From Flavobacterium sp. 123 (GTDB lineage: Bacteria; Bacteroidota; Bacteroidia; Flavobacteriales; Flavobacteriaceae): a DNA stretch of 64,000 bases. The notes beneath the pieces are model-generated. The model had not been told where the DNA came from. It made no database searches and saw nothing but the letters and a program-made list of their open reading frames with translations. Of the stretch, positions 33,901-43,750 are shown in pieces. Numbering within the stretch: the stretch's first letter is position 1; the number at the start of each line of letters is the position of its first letter. The DNA lies in assembly GCF_003634825.1 (NCBI RefSeq), contig NZ_RBXD01000001.1:2502501-2566500 (forward strand), read 5' to 3'. Made by a program: the position numbers and the translations under genes.

Positions 33901-35208
33901 ATGAATTTAAAAAATAGAATTGTGCTAAGTTGTTTATTACTCACAGCGGGTCTTGCATTTGCACAAGAAACTACTAAAGAAAAAGAGGGTCTTAATACTA
34001 TTAAACCTGATAAAAAAGAGACTTTGTTTGATATTAAGTTTTCGGGTTTTATTAGACATGAAGCCGCTTTCGATTCGCGCCAAACTGTTGATGCAAGAGA
34101 AGGGAATCTATTGTTTTGGGGAAAAGATGTGAATTTAGATAAAAATGGGGCAGATATAAATAGCGCTTCAAAATTTCAAATGTTGTCTATTATTTCGAGA
34201 GTAGGTGTCAAAATAACTACTCCTGATGTTTTGAATGCAAAAGTTTCAGGTATTTTAGAAGGCGACTTTTTTGGAACTACTGAGGCAAATGCTTTTCGAC
34301 TTAGACACGCTTATATCACATTAGACTGGAAAAATACTCAGTTAGGATTTGGTCAGTATTGGCATCCACTTACAAATGTTGATATGTTGCCAGGAGTCAT
34401 TAACTTTAGTGGCGGCGCGCCTTATATGCCTTTCAATAGAAATCCTCAGATACGTTTGACGCAAAAATTGACAGATAAATTTAATCTTATTATTGCGGCC
34501 GTTTCACAAAGGGACTTGACATCGAATACGGCTCCATATATCAATAATTCATTTCCCGCAGGTCATATTCAGCTAAACTACAAAACTAAAAATGTTCTTT
34601 TGGGATTTGCTGGGCATTTCGAGCAAATTCGTCCTACTTTATCGGTTGGATCAGGTGCAAATCTTCTTGTTTCTGATGAAAGAATTAGTAGTAATACGTT
34701 TATGGCTTACGGACGTTTTGATACACCAAAGGTTCTTATTAAAGCAGAAGCTACTTTAGCACAAAATGGATCTTCATTTGCTATGCTTGGTGGTTATGTG
34801 GGTTATACACCAATAACTCCAGGTGTTGATCAATATTCTACGATAAATACACAGTCGTATTGGATTGATTTAACAGGAAAAACAAAAAAAATAGTTCCAG
34901 GTTTTTTTGCAGGATTTAGCCAAAATGATGGAGTTAAGAATCTCTTTTCAGGAGTTGCAAAAGCCTACGGTTTAGCAAATACAATAGGAGGAATTGCAGC
35001 ATCAGGTAACACAACTCCAAGAACCATCAATTATATTTATAGATTGGCACCTAGAGTAGATGTTCCATTAAAAAACTTAAAATTTAGTTTGGAAACTGAG
35101 TATTCTCTTGCGCAATGGGGAAATGCAAATGCGGATGCAAAAGCATACTTGAATGAAAGTTTAGTGGCAAATTGGAGAATTCTATTTGCTACTACTTTAA
35201 GATTTTAA
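33901..35208 (+). CDS. Outer-membrane porin-like protein
   Basis: A 435-residue protein with signal peptide (MNLKNRIVLSCLLLTAGLAF, then AQ) and amphipathic beta strands throughout: FDIKFSGFIRHEAAFDSRQT, FRLRHAYITLDWKNTQLGFG, QYWHPLTNVDMLPGVINFSG, ending in a Phe (WRILFATTLRF) as outer-membrane barrels do. It resembles DcaP-like porins by layout. It shares a transcript with the symporter and ends in a strong terminator, so it probably lets aromatic acids through the outer membrane. Confidence 0.75.
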   Translation: MNLKNRIVLSCLLLTAGLAFAQETTKEKEGLNTIKPDKKETLFDIKFSGFIRHEAAFDSRQTVDAREGNLLFWGKDVNLDKNGADINSASKFQMLSIISRVGVKITTPDVLNAKVSGILEGDFFGTTEANAFRLRHAYITLDWKNTQLGFGQYWHPLTNVDMLPGVINFSGGAPYMPFNRNPQIRLTQKLTDKFNLIIAAVSQRDLTSNTAPYINNSFPAGHIQLNYKTKNVLLGFAGHFEQIRPTLSVGSGANLLVSDERISSNTFMAYGRFDTPKVLIKAEATLAQNGSSFAMLGGYVGYTPITPGVDQYSTINTQSYWIDLTGKTKKIVPGFFAGFSQNDGVKNLFSGVAKAYGLANTIGGIAASGNTTPRTINYIYRLAPRVDVPLKNLKFSLETEYSLAQWGNANADAKAYLNESLVANWRILFATTLRF

Positions 35209-35217
35209 TTTTTTTAT

Positions 35218-35257
35218 TGGGTTTAGTTATTGAAAAATAACTAAACCCATTTTTTTG
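35218..35257 (+). terminator. Terminator after the transporter/porin unit
   Basis: TGGGTTTAGTTATT (35218-35231), a GAAA loop, AATAACTAAACCCA (35236-35249), then seven T residues: a perfect 14-pair stem. Confidence 0.93.
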
Positions 35258-35460
35258 TAACTATCAAGGAAATTATGAAAGTTGTGATGTTATTGTAACC
35301 GACTTTCTAAATTGAATACTACTAGTTCGTCATTAAAAAAGTGCATTAGATTTAGTTTGTATTATTAAGGTATTATCTTTTCATTATAAAATATCACAAA
35401 TGTTTTTCATTTTAGTTGAAAATACTAAAATACACTAAATCGATTTCGTTCTGTTTGTAC

Positions 35461-35468
35461 TATCTTTG
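35461..35468 (+). promoter_or_regulatory. -7 box of the AraC-type gene
   Basis: TATCTTTG, a perfect TAnnTTTG, lies 29 bp before the ATG at 35497. No clear -33 TTG is present at standard spacing. Its position supports the 35497 start, because an upstream TTG at 35485 would leave almost no leader. Confidence 0.5.
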
Positions 35469-35496
35469 AAAGTTCCAAAAATATTTGAATTGCTAC

Positions 35497-36375
35497 ATGA
35501 GAAGTAAATTGTTTTTTAAGGGGATTTATGGGGATAACTCTATCGATATGGTAAGGGATATCATTCATATTACCCCAATGGAAACTACTGGTAAACGCCA
35601 TGAATGGTATATTAAACCGCATGCTCATAGTGATCTTTTTCAAATTTTTGTTATCGAAAGTGGTTCTGTTGAACTATTACTTAATGACCAAAGCCAAATT
35701 GTAGATAGTGTTTCTTTTTTTTCCATTCCTAAAAATATCAGTCATGGTTTACGTATGCATCCTGATATGAGAGGTTGGGTGATTTCATTGTATGATAAGT
35801 CGCTGGAAAACATGTTAAAATTAGATTCAGATATTATCAATAAAATGGACGAAATTCATATTTCAAAACTGTCTGAAGATGATAAATTAATAGGTGATAC
35901 TTTTCTTACAATCCATAAATGTATAGACGAATATTATTCTGATTTGCCAGGAAAACAACATGCCTTGCAATATCTAGTAGGAATGATGTTATTGCGTTTG
36001 TATCGGGTTTCAGTAACTTCATCGGCTGTCAATGTTTCGGACAATAAGAACAAAATTTACTACAGACGTTTTGTTCAGTTAATAAAGGAAATGAAATCTT
36101 TTAAAGTTGGTGTCGAAGAATATGCTACTCGTTTAAACATTTCTAGTGGACATCTCAATAGAATTTGTAAAGATGTTTCTGGCTTATCGCCAAAAGATGT
36201 TGTAATTAATTTTTTTATTGACGAAGCCAAAATTTACCTCCGTAATTTCGAAATGTCTATTGCAGAAATCTCATATGAATTAGATATTGAGGATCCAGCA
36301 TATTTTACCCGCTTATTTAAAAAAAGAACCGAACTCACTCCTAAAGAGTTCAGAAGCCAATTAGGCAGAAAGTAA
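35497..36375 (+). CDS. AraC-family transcriptional regulator
   Basis: From the ATG at 35497, 292 residues: an N-terminal cupin sensor (about 1-140; HEWYIKPHAHSDLFQIFVIE, SVELLLNDQ, SFFSIPKNISHGLRMHPDM) and a C-terminal double HTH (about 190-290; VEEYATRLNISSGHLNRICK, ISYELDIEDPAYFTRLFKKR, TPKEFRSQLG). This is the arrangement of PobR-like regulators of aromatic acid genes. It lies between the porin unit and the benzoate operon, all on one strand. It may respond to benzoate, muconate or a related acid; no target site can be assigned. Confidence 0.88.
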   Translation: MRSKLFFKGIYGDNSIDMVRDIIHITPMETTGKRHEWYIKPHAHSDLFQIFVIESGSVELLLNDQSQIVDSVSFFSIPKNISHGLRMHPDMRGWVISLYDKSLENMLKLDSDIINKMDEIHISKLSEDDKLIGDTFLTIHKCIDEYYSDLPGKQHALQYLVGMMLLRLYRVSVTSSAVNVSDNKNKIYYRRFVQLIKEMKSFKVGVEEYATRLNISSGHLNRICKDVSGLSPKDVVINFFIDEAKIYLRNFEMSIAEISYELDIEDPAYFTRLFKKRTELTPKEFRSQLGRK

Positions 36376-36590
36376 TTCTATTTTATTCTAAAATGTAGCA
36401 TTCGTTATAATTATGCGATTATTACAATTTTTGTTTTTATCCAATTTCTTAAAAAAAGAATCAAACTTTATTTTTTTAACCTACTGTATTAGTTTTCAAT
36501 TATTTTTGAAACTATAACAAAGATGATTTATCAGTTTGTTTTTTTTCTATTTGTTTGATTTGTCTCATTAATAGCAAATTAATCCAATTT
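36376..36590. other. Gap upstream of the benzoate operon promoter
   Basis: About 215 bp without a gene or clear terminator. It is AT-rich with long T runs. Any AraC-type activator site for the operon would be expected here, but I see no obvious pair of direct repeats. Confidence 0.35.
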
Positions 36591-36617
36591 TTGACCCTGT
36601 CTTTAGCTATAAATTTG
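36591..36617 (+). promoter_or_regulatory. Promoter of the cat/ben/pca operon
   Basis: TTG (36591-36593), a 16-bp spacer and TAAATTTG (36610-36617) fit the Bacteroidota promoter pattern with a spacer one base short. Initiation would fall near 36624, about 80 nt before catB and 10 bp before the first operator-like palindrome. Confidence 0.65.
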
Positions 36618-36633
36618 TCACAATCAAACAGTA

Positions 36634-36669
36634 AGTGAGTGCTCAGTTTTTTATGAGTGAGTACTCACT
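36634..36669 (+). promoter_or_regulatory. Pair of palindromic operators, likely for the TetR-type regulator
   Basis: A perfect 14-bp palindrome AGTGAGTACTCACT (36656-36669) is preceded by an imperfect copy AGTGAGTGCTCAGT (36634-36647). The centres are 22 bp apart, so both lie on the same face of the helix. Located just after the predicted transcription start, they suit a repressor that blocks the operon. The TetR-type gene at the end of the operon is the natural candidate. Confidence 0.75.
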
Positions 36670-36702
36670 ACTTGAGAGAAAAATAAATTTATACGCGAAG
36701 AA

Positions 36703-37824
36703 ATGAATTATCCTATTATTGAAAAAATTGAGGCCATTCTGATTGATTTGCCAACAATTCGTCCGCATCATCTTTCGATGACGGTGATGAAAAAACAAAC
36801 TATGGTCATCATACGTCTTTTTTGTAGTGATGGAATAGAAGGTATTGGAGAAGCAACCACCATCGGAGGACTGAGTTATGGCGAAGAATCGCCGGAAAGT
36901 ATGAAACTCAATATCGACACTTATTTTTCGCCTTTATTAGTAGGACAAGATGCGACGAATATTCACAAAGCCATGTTTTGGATTGAGAAAAATATTCAAG
37001 GCAATCAAATTGCAAAATCAGGAATAGAAACTGCATTATTGGATGCACACGGAAAACGATTAGGAGTTTCTATAGCCACATTATTAGGAGGAGCTATAAC
37101 AGATACTTTACCTGTTTTATGGACTTTAGCGAGTGGTAATACTCAGAAAGATATTGACGAAGCGGAACATTTATTGGCTATTGGAAGACACAATATTTTC
37201 AAATTAAAAATTGGCTGGCAAGCTCCTGAAATTGCCATTGCGCATGTTGCGGCTATCAAAAAGGCTTTGGGAAATCGTGCCAAAGTAACGGTTGACGTAA
37301 ATCAGGCTTGGGATGAAAGTACTGCTAAACAAAGTATTGCTAAACTACAAGAGGCTGGGATTGACTTAATTGAACAACCTATAGTTAAAGAAAATTTTGA
37401 TGGATTGGCTCGTTTGACAAAAATGTTTAAAGTACCTATCATGGCTGATGAAGCTTTGAATGACATAACCGATGCTTACAAATTAGCCAAAATTAGAGCA
37501 GCAGATGTTTTTGCTTTGAAAATTGGAAAATCAGGAGGTTTACATAATGTTTTGAAAGTGGCCACCATTGCGGAAGCTGCCGATATCAGTTTGTATGGAG
37601 GGACTTTATTAGAAGGTACAATTGGATCAGTGGCTTCGGCTCATGCTTTTAGTACCTTAAAGACAATGTCTTGGGGAACAGAACTTTTCGGTCCATTATT
37701 ACTTACGGATGATATTGTAAAAACATCCATCGAATTTTCAAATGCATCGATGAAAATCCCACAAGGACCAGGTTTAGGTTTAGAATTAGATTTAGATAAA
37801 CTCAATAAATACAAACGTAAATAA
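36703..37824 (+). CDS. catB: Muconate cycloisomerase
   Basis: A 373-residue enolase-superfamily enzyme turning cis,cis-muconate into muconolactone. Visible marks are the catalytic KLKIGW (KxK, about residue 167), metal ligands in VDVNQAW, LIEQPI and ADEAL, the second catalytic Lys in FALKIGKSGG, and EGTIGS near the C-terminus. First gene of the operon; catC follows by 8 nt. The next enzymes in order confirm the muconate rather than chloromuconate assignment. Confidence 0.94.
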   Translation: MNYPIIEKIEAILIDLPTIRPHHLSMTVMKKQTMVIIRLFCSDGIEGIGEATTIGGLSYGEESPESMKLNIDTYFSPLLVGQDATNIHKAMFWIEKNIQGNQIAKSGIETALLDAHGKRLGVSIATLLGGAITDTLPVLWTLASGNTQKDIDEAEHLLAIGRHNIFKLKIGWQAPEIAIAHVAAIKKALGNRAKVTVDVNQAWDESTAKQSIAKLQEAGIDLIEQPIVKENFDGLARLTKMFKVPIMADEALNDITDAYKLAKIRAADVFALKIGKSGGLHNVLKVATIAEAADISLYGGTLLEGTIGSVASAHAFSTLKTMSWGTELFGPLLLTDDIVKTSIEFSNASMKIPQGPGLGLELDLDKLNKYKRK

Positions 37825-37832
37825 ATAAAGAT

Positions 37833-38123
37833 ATGTTATTCCACGTAGAAATGACCGTTAAAATTCCTCATGATTTAGATGTGAATTTAGTAAACGAATT
37901 AAAAGCAAAAGAAAAAGCAATGGCTCAAGATCTTCAACGCAGCGGAAAATGGGTAGACTTATGGAGAATTGTAGGAAAGTTTTCGAACATCAGCATTTTC
38001 AAAGTCGAAAGTCCAGCAGAATTACACGACATCTTGAGCAATTTACCACTTTTCCCTTTTATGGAAATCGAAGTGAAATCCTTATGCAAACACTATTCTT
38101 CTATTAAAGAAGGGGAATTGTAA
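37833..38123 (+). CDS. catC: Muconolactone delta-isomerase
   Basis: A 96-residue cytoplasmic enzyme moving the double bond of muconolactone to give 3-oxoadipate enol-lactone. Family features include MLFHVEMTVKIPHDLD at the N-terminus, the LQRSGKWVDLWRIVGKFSNI core, and LPLFPFMEIEVKSL. Length is normal (90-100 residues). It lies between catB (8 nt) and catA (54 nt). Confidence 0.95.
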   Translation: MLFHVEMTVKIPHDLDVNLVNELKAKEKAMAQDLQRSGKWVDLWRIVGKFSNISIFKVESPAELHDILSNLPLFPFMEIEVKSLCKHYSSIKEGEL

Positions 38124-38177
38124 GCCTTTTAAACAACCAAAAAAAACGATAAAACTTAATCTTAAAAAATTAAAATT

Positions 38178-39104
38178 ATGACTAGAGCACAAATTGATAC
38201 TTTACTACAAAAAATAGAAAGTACAGAACAAGTAGGTGGTGGAAATGACAGAATTAAAGCAATTGTGAACAGAATCAATCGTGATTTGTTTTATGCAATA
38301 GAAGATTTAGATATTCAACCAGAAGAAATATGGAAAGCTGTAAACTTCCTTACACAAGCAGGGGTTAACGGAGAATATGGTTTAATCGCTGCAGGAATGG
38401 GAATTGAGCATTTTTTAGACTTACGTATGGACGAAGAGGAAGAAAGAGCGGGAATTTCAGGAGGTACGCCAAGAACAATTGAAGGACCACTTTATGTAGC
38501 TGGAGCACCAAAATCTGTTGGTTTCGCCCGTTTGGATGATGGAACTGAAGTAGAAGAAGGGAAAGTTTTCTTTATGCAAGGACAAGTTGTAGATGGAAAT
38601 AATAACCCAATTCCTGGAGCTATTGTAGAGGTTTGGCATGCTAACTTAAAAGGGAATTATTCTTATTTTGACCAAACTCAATCTGATTTTAACTTGCGTA
38701 GAACTATTGAAACTGATGAAAATGGGAACTACCAATTCCGCAGTATTCTTCCTTCTGGATATGCGTGTCCTCCAGGAGGTTCAACGGATGTATTGTTAAC
38801 ATCAATCGGTCGTCATGGAAATCGTCCGTCTCATGTTCATTTCTTTGTTTCTGCTCCAGGCTTCAGAAAACTGACTACTCAAATTAATTTTGAAGGCGAT
38901 CCATACTTATGGGATGATTTTGCTTTTGCTACTCGACCAGGTTTAGTTCCTGATCAAGTTGATATTACTGATGCTGAAAAAATCAAAGAGAAAGGTTTAA
39001 CTAAGCCTTATTCCTCAATCGATTTCGGATTCACTTTACACAGTGAAATAGAAGGATTACATGATGCCGAAGTAGAACGATTAAGAGCTGAATCTGTAGT
39101 ATAA
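38178..39104 (+). CDS. catA: Catechol 1,2-dioxygenase
   Basis: A 308-residue intradiol dioxygenase that opens catechol to cis,cis-muconate using non-haem Fe(III). The Fe ligands can be read: Tyr in HANLKGNYSYFD, Tyr in PSGYACPPGG, and two His in RPSHVHFFVSAPG. The helical N-terminal linker domain typical of catechol dioxygenases precedes them. It ends 166 bp before benA; that gap contains two overlapping hairpins. Confidence 0.96.
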   Translation: MTRAQIDTLLQKIESTEQVGGGNDRIKAIVNRINRDLFYAIEDLDIQPEEIWKAVNFLTQAGVNGEYGLIAAGMGIEHFLDLRMDEEEERAGISGGTPRTIEGPLYVAGAPKSVGFARLDDGTEVEEGKVFFMQGQVVDGNNNPIPGAIVEVWHANLKGNYSYFDQTQSDFNLRRTIETDENGNYQFRSILPSGYACPPGGSTDVLLTSIGRHGNRPSHVHFFVSAPGFRKLTTQINFEGDPYLWDDFAFATRPGLVPDQVDITDAEKIKEKGLTKPYSSIDFGFTLHSEIEGLHDAEVERLRAESVV

Positions 39105-39163
39105 TTATAACTGAGACGGTCTGTTACCTTCCTTTTTAGAAACTTTTTGGACTTGTAGAATCC

Positions 39164-39220
39164 CCGTGAGAATAAAAAATCGAATCGATTAATTGCTATT
39201 CTCATGGTGGTTTTACACCA
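39164..39220 (+). other. Overlapping hairpins between catA and benA
   Basis: CCGTGAGAATA (39164-39174) pairs with TATTCTCATGG (39197-39207), one G-T pair. TGGTG (39205-39209) pairs with CACCA (39216-39220). The two helices share three bases and so cannot both form completely. No T run follows. The 166-bp gap is the longest in the operon and could hold a processing, attenuation or transcript-stability element. Confidence 0.45.
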
Positions 39221-39270
39221 AAAAAAGCAATCTCATAAAGAACTTATTCTAACTACTAAACAACACAACA

Positions 39271-40620
39271 ATGGATAAATTAAATAAAGAATATGTTGAT
39301 AGCCTACTGGAAAAGAATGTAGCAGAAGGTCTCTATCGTCATAACAGAGAATCATTTACTAATCCGGAACTTTTCGAATTAGAAATGAAATATATTTTCG
39401 AAAGTAATTGGGTGTATTTGGCGCATGAAAGTCAAATAACAGAAACAAATGATTATTTCACCACACATATTGGAAGACAACCCATATTTATAGCACGAAA
39501 TAAAGAGGGTGAGTTGAATGCTTTTATCAATGCTTGCAGCCACAGAGGAGCACAGCTTTGTCGTTATAAAAAAGGAAATAAATCAACCTACACTTGTCCT
39601 TTTCATGGCTGGACTTTTAATAATTCGGGAAAATTATTAAAAGTAAAAGATGTAAAAGGAGCTGGATATCCAGAACAATTCAATACGGAAGGGTCGCATG
39701 ATTTGAAAAAAGTAGCACGATTTGAATCGTACAAAGGATTTTTATTTGGCAGCTTAAATCCAGATTCGTCATCATTAGAAGATTATTTGGGTGAAACCAA
39801 AAAGATTATTGATCAAATGGTCGATCAAGCGGAATTTGGATTAGAAGTAGTAAAAGGAAGTTCAACGTATACTTATGATGCCAACTGGAAAATGCAGATG
39901 GAAAACGGTGCAGACGGATATCACGTAAGTTCGGTACACTGGAATTATGTTGCAACAATGGGAAACCGAAAGGAAGAGGGGACAAAAGCGGTTGACCCTA
40001 ACGGATGGTCAAAAAGTATAGGTGGTGTTTATGGGTTTGATAACGGTCACATTTTACTTTGGACTAAAATGCTGAATCCAGAAGTGCGACCACTTTACAG
40101 CCAATTAGACAGATTGAATTCGGAATTGGGAGAAGAAAGAACCAATTTTATTGTAAACGAAACGCGCAACTTGGCAATTTATCCTAATGTGTATTTGATG
40201 GATCAATTTTCGACACAAATTCGTGTATGTCGTCCTATTTCAGTGGATAAAACCGAAGTGACGATTTACTGTATTGCACCCAAAAATGAAGCTACCGAAT
40301 CCCGCGCATTACGTCTTCGCCAATACGAAGATTTTTTCAACGTGACTGGTATGGGAACTCCTGATGATTTAGAAGAATTCAGGTCGTGTCAAGAAAGTTA
40401 TTTGGCGAAAGCAATGCCTTGGAATGATGTGAGTCGTGGTGCGGAACATTGGATTTACGGACCTGACGAACATGCAACGGCTATGGGAATAAACCCAAAA
40501 TTAAGTGGAATCAGAACCGAAGATGAAGGATTGTTCTTGATGCAACACCATTATTGGTCAGATACCTTGAAAGCGGGTTTGGAAAAAGAGGAATTGATTA
40601 ACCAAGAAAATAATTTGTAA
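39271..40620 (+). CDS. benA: Benzoate 1,2-dioxygenase large (alpha) subunit
   Basis: A 449-residue Rieske oxygenase subunit, the catalytic part of the enzyme making cis-1,6-dihydroxy-2,4-cyclohexadiene-1-carboxylate from benzoate. The Rieske 2Fe-2S motif is CSHRGAQLC...TCPFHGW (about residues 90-111). The mononuclear iron site shows as [10 protein letters not shown] (about 223-232) with a later Asp. The overall length fits BenA/XylX/AntA. It is separated from benB by one base. Confidence 0.95.
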   Translation: MDKLNKEYVDSLLEKNVAEGLYRHNRESFTNPELFELEMKYIFESNWVYLAHESQITETNDYFTTHIGRQPIFIARNKEGELNAFINACSHRGAQLCRYKKGNKSTYTCPFHGWTFNNSGKLLKVKDVKGAGYPEQFNTEGSHDLKKVARFESYKGFLFGSLNPDSSSLEDYLGETKKIIDQMVDQAEFGLEVVKGSSTYTYDANWKMQMENGADGYHVSSVHWNYVATMGNRKEEGTKAVDPNGWSKSIGGVYGFDNGHILLWTKMLNPEVRPLYSQLDRLNSELGEERTNFIVNETRNLAIYPNVYLMDQFSTQIRVCRPISVDKTEVTIYCIAPKNEATESRALRLRQYEDFFNVTGMGTPDDLEEFRSCQESYLAKAMPWNDVSRGAEHWIYGPDEHATAMGINPKLSGIRTEDEGLFLMQHHYWSDTLKAGLEKEELINQENNL

Positions 40621-40621
40621 G

Positions 40622-41107
40622 ATGACAAATTTCGAAAAAATACAAGCTTTTGTGTATCAAGAAGCAAGACATTTAGATGATAAACAATGGGATGAATGGC
40701 TTCAATTGTATGATGAAAACGTACAATTCTGGATGCCATCTTGGGATGATGAAGATAATTTGACAACAAATTTCGAAACTGAAATCTCATTAATTTATTA
40801 TCCAAACAGAAATGGATTGGAAGATCGTGTTTTTAGAATTAGAACCGAACGTTCCAGTGCAACTTTGCCAGATACCAGAACCAATCATGTGATTTCAAAT
40901 ATTGAAATTCTGGAGGAAAATGAAACCGAAGTGCAACTACGTTTTAACTGGAACACCTTCAGTTTTCGATACAATACCTTGGATCAGTTTTTTGGAGTTT
41001 CTTTTTATACTTTAAAAAAAACTACCGATTCATTTTTAATTTCTAATAAAAAAGTCATCCTGAAAAACGATTATATCCGTCAGGTTCTTGACATCTATCA
41101 TATTTAA
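40622..41107 (+). CDS. benB: Benzoate 1,2-dioxygenase small (beta) subunit
   Basis: A 161-residue SnoaL/NTF2-fold subunit with the family segments FVYQEARHLDDKQWDEWLQL, NVQFWMPSW and ETEISLIYYPNRNGLEDRVF, plus a C-terminal VILKNDYIRQVLDIYHI. It has no catalytic residues and assembles with BenA. Its start follows the benA stop by one base, which suggests coupled translation. Confidence 0.94.
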   Translation: MTNFEKIQAFVYQEARHLDDKQWDEWLQLYDENVQFWMPSWDDEDNLTTNFETEISLIYYPNRNGLEDRVFRIRTERSSATLPDTRTNHVISNIEILEENETEVQLRFNWNTFSFRYNTLDQFFGVSFYTLKKTTDSFLISNKKVILKNDYIRQVLDIYHI

Positions 41108-41118
41108 TACAGACAGTA

Positions 41119-42138
41119 ATGGCAAAAATAGCATTAAACTTTGAGGACGGAATTACCCGATTTATGGATAGTTTGCCCAACGAAACCGTAGCAGAAACTG
41201 CTTATCGTGTGGGAATAAATATTCCGTTGGATTGTGCCGATGGCGCATGTGGTACTTGTAAATGTAAAATGAGATCAGGTAACTTCGACGCAGGAGATTA
41301 TATCGAAGAAGCTTTGTCAGATGAAGAAGCTGCAGCAGGTTTTGCCCTTGCTTGTCAAGCAAGACCTCAATCGGATTTGGTTGTGGATATTTTGGCTAGT
41401 TCAATAGCTTGCAAAGTGAAATCTTCAGCAATAGCTACAGAAATTACAGCATTAAACCGACTATCTTCAGAAATCTATCAATTAAAATTGCAAGCTTCAG
41501 ATGATAGTTCATTTGAATTTCTTCCGGGGCAATATGTAAATATTGAAGTACCAGGAACTTCGTATACCAGATCGTATTCGTACAGTTCACAACCCGGAAC
41601 TAATGAAGCGGAATTTTTAATCAAATTGGTGCCAGGAGGATTAATGAGTACGTATTTGAAAGATCAGGCAGCCGTTGGCGGAAGCTTAAATATAGTAACA
41701 CCTATTGGTAGTTTTTATCTGAGAGAAGTCCAACGCGAATTGATTTTTATTGCTGGAGGTACAGGAATTGCGCCTTTTATGTCAATGCTAGAAAAACTAA
41801 AAGCAGATAAAAACACTACTCCAATTCACTTGTTTTACGGAGCAACGACATCAGAAAACGTGGTAGAACTGGAACGATTGAAAGCCTTTAGCGAAATAAT
41901 GCCTTTGAAAATATTTACATGTACCTCTGACGAACAAGCTGAAGGTCACGATAAAGGATTCGTCACTCAATGGATTAATAAAGAAATTCTTGGTGAAACA
42001 ACCTATGATATCTATATCTGTGGACCAAATATGATGGTGGAAGCGGTAAAAAATACGCTTGACAAAGAAGCAATCAATCATGTTAATTTCTACATGGAGA
42101 AATTTGTTCCAACGGGACAAGAAAGTGTTAAAGTATAA
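41119..42138 (+). CDS. benC: Benzoate dioxygenase reductase (electron transfer component)
   Basis: A 339-residue flavo-iron-sulfur reductase. The N-terminal plant-type ferredoxin has CADGACGTCKCKMRSG and LACQARP (2Fe-2S ligands, residues about 39-80). The FAD domain shows RSYSYSSQPG (about 150) and the NAD domain GGTGIAPFMSMLE and CGPNMMVEAVK. It moves electrons from NADH to the BenAB Rieske centre. Gaps are 11 nt to benB and 17 nt to benD. Confidence 0.96.
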   Translation: MAKIALNFEDGITRFMDSLPNETVAETAYRVGINIPLDCADGACGTCKCKMRSGNFDAGDYIEEALSDEEAAAGFALACQARPQSDLVVDILASSIACKVKSSAIATEITALNRLSSEIYQLKLQASDDSSFEFLPGQYVNIEVPGTSYTRSYSYSSQPGTNEAEFLIKLVPGGLMSTYLKDQAAVGGSLNIVTPIGSFYLREVQRELIFIAGGTGIAPFMSMLEKLKADKNTTPIHLFYGATTSENVVELERLKAFSEIMPLKIFTCTSDEQAEGHDKGFVTQWINKEILGETTYDIYICGPNMMVEAVKNTLDKEAINHVNFYMEKFVPTGQESVKV

Positions 42139-42155
42139 TTTAGTAAAGGATAAAA

Positions 42156-42944
42156 ATGATTCATCCCAATAGATTTTTAGGAAAAGTGGTACTTGTTACA
42201 GGAGCTGCTCAAGGAATAGGAAAAACAGTTGCTTTACAACTTTTGAACGAAGGTGCTTCGGTAGTATTAATTGACCGTTCTCCGATAGTAAATGAAATAG
42301 TTTTGCAATTGGTTGAAGACCAAAAAAACAAAGCACTTCCTGTTGTGGCTGATTTAGAACAATTTCAAGGTTTCCAATCAGTTGTAGCGCAAGGAATCGA
42401 AAAATTTGGAAGAATTGATATTTTGATTAACAATGTGGGAGGAACCATTTGGATGAAACCTTTTGCAACTTATGAAGAAGATCAGATTGAAAAAGAAATT
42501 CGCCGCTCTCTTTTTCCGACACTTTGGGGATGCCGTGCTGTACTTCCGGCGATGTTAGAACAAAAAGGAGGTGTGATAGTAAATGTTTCTTCAGTGGCTA
42601 CTCGAGGAATCAATAGAGTTCCTTATGCTGCCGCAAAAGGAGGAGTCAACGCACTTACTGCAGCTATGGCTTTTGAATACGCAGAACAAAATATTAGAGT
42701 GAATGCTGTTGCACCTGGTGGAACCGAAGCTCCGGAACGTTTGATTCCACGTAATGAAACACCAGATTCTCCGCAAGAAAAAATGTGGAAACAAGAAGTT
42801 GTTGGCCAAACTGTTTCGTCAAGTTTAATGAAACGCTACGGAACTATTGAAGAACAAACCTCGGCCATACTTTTTCTAGCTTCAGATGAAGCTTCTTATA
42901 TCACAGGAATTACAATCCCAGTTGCTGGGGGCGATTTAGGGTAA
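42156..42944 (+). CDS. benD: 1,6-dihydroxycyclohexa-2,4-diene-1-carboxylate dehydrogenase
   Basis: A 262-residue classical short-chain dehydrogenase. It carries the nucleotide motif TGAAQGIGKT (residues about 15-24), NNVGG, the active-site Ser in NVSSVA and the catalytic pair in YAAAKGG. It oxidises and decarboxylates the BenABC product to catechol. The pathway position is certain from context; SDR sequence alone would not fix the substrate. Confidence 0.94.
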   Translation: MIHPNRFLGKVVLVTGAAQGIGKTVALQLLNEGASVVLIDRSPIVNEIVLQLVEDQKNKALPVVADLEQFQGFQSVVAQGIEKFGRIDILINNVGGTIWMKPFATYEEDQIEKEIRRSLFPTLWGCRAVLPAMLEQKGGVIVNVSSVATRGINRVPYAAAKGGVNALTAAMAFEYAEQNIRVNAVAPGGTEAPERLIPRNETPDSPQEKMWKQEVVGQTVSSSLMKRYGTIEEQTSAILFLASDEASYITGITIPVAGGDLG

Positions 42945-42959
42945 CCAAAAAACAATAAA

Positions 42960-43739
42960 ATGTCAGAAATAAAAACACATACTACCCAATTGAATTATGT
43001 ATTTGATGATTTTAAGAAAGAACAAACTATTGTTTTTTCTAATTCATTAGGAACGGATTTAAGCATGTGGGATAAGCAAGTAGGATTGTTGGGGCTAGAA
43101 TATAATATTCTTCGTTACGACACTCGTGGCCACGGAAAAAGTGAGGTTCTTACTGGCGAATATACTATCGAAATGATGGGAAAAGATGTTCTAGAATTAC
43201 TCGATTTTCTAAAAATTGATAAAGTACATTTTTGTGGATTATCTATTGGTGGATTAACTGGACAATGGTTGGGGATTCACGCACCGCAACGGTTGAACAA
43301 ATTAATACTTTCTAATACTGCTGCAAAAATTGGAAACACAGAAGCTTGGAATACTCGAATCGAAACCGTTTTGCAAAATGGTTTGAAGAGCATTGTTTCA
43401 GGAACACAAGAACGTTGGTTTACACCAGAATTTGTTGCCGAAAATAGAGCAGAAGTTGATACCGTTTTAACCAAGTTTACACAAACACCACTAGAAGGAT
43501 ATGTTGCTTCTTGCGCTGCTGTTCGAGATGCGGATTTTACAGACGAAATTTATAAAATTTCAGTACCAACTTTAATTATTTCTGGAACCGAAGATGCCGT
43601 AACTACAGCGAATGATGCTAAGTTTTTTAAAGAAAGAGTTCCAAATCTTACCTTGTTTACTGTAGAAGCGGCTCATATTTCGAATATTGAAAAAGCAGAT
43701 GATTTTACCAAATTACTGATTGAATTTATTAAAAATTAA
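42960..43739 (+). CDS. pcaD: 3-oxoadipate enol-lactonase
   Basis: A 259-residue alpha/beta hydrolase that opens 3-oxoadipate enol-lactone to 3-oxoadipate. [16 protein letters not shown] with the oxyanion hole, the nucleophile GLSIGG (about residues 98-103), an Asp in SGTEDAVT and the final His in EAAHISN can all be read. These match the PcaD type. It sits directly after benD and before the CoA-transferase. Confidence 0.93.
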   Translation: MSEIKTHTTQLNYVFDDFKKEQTIVFSNSLGTDLSMWDKQVGLLGLEYNILRYDTRGHGKSEVLTGEYTIEMMGKDVLELLDFLKIDKVHFCGLSIGGLTGQWLGIHAPQRLNKLILSNTAAKIGNTEAWNTRIETVLQNGLKSIVSGTQERWFTPEFVAENRAEVDTVLTKFTQTPLEGYVASCAAVRDADFTDEIYKISVPTLIISGTEDAVTTANDAKFFKERVPNLTLFTVEAAHISNIEKADDFTKLLIEFIKN

Positions 43740-43750
43740 AAAAATATAAA

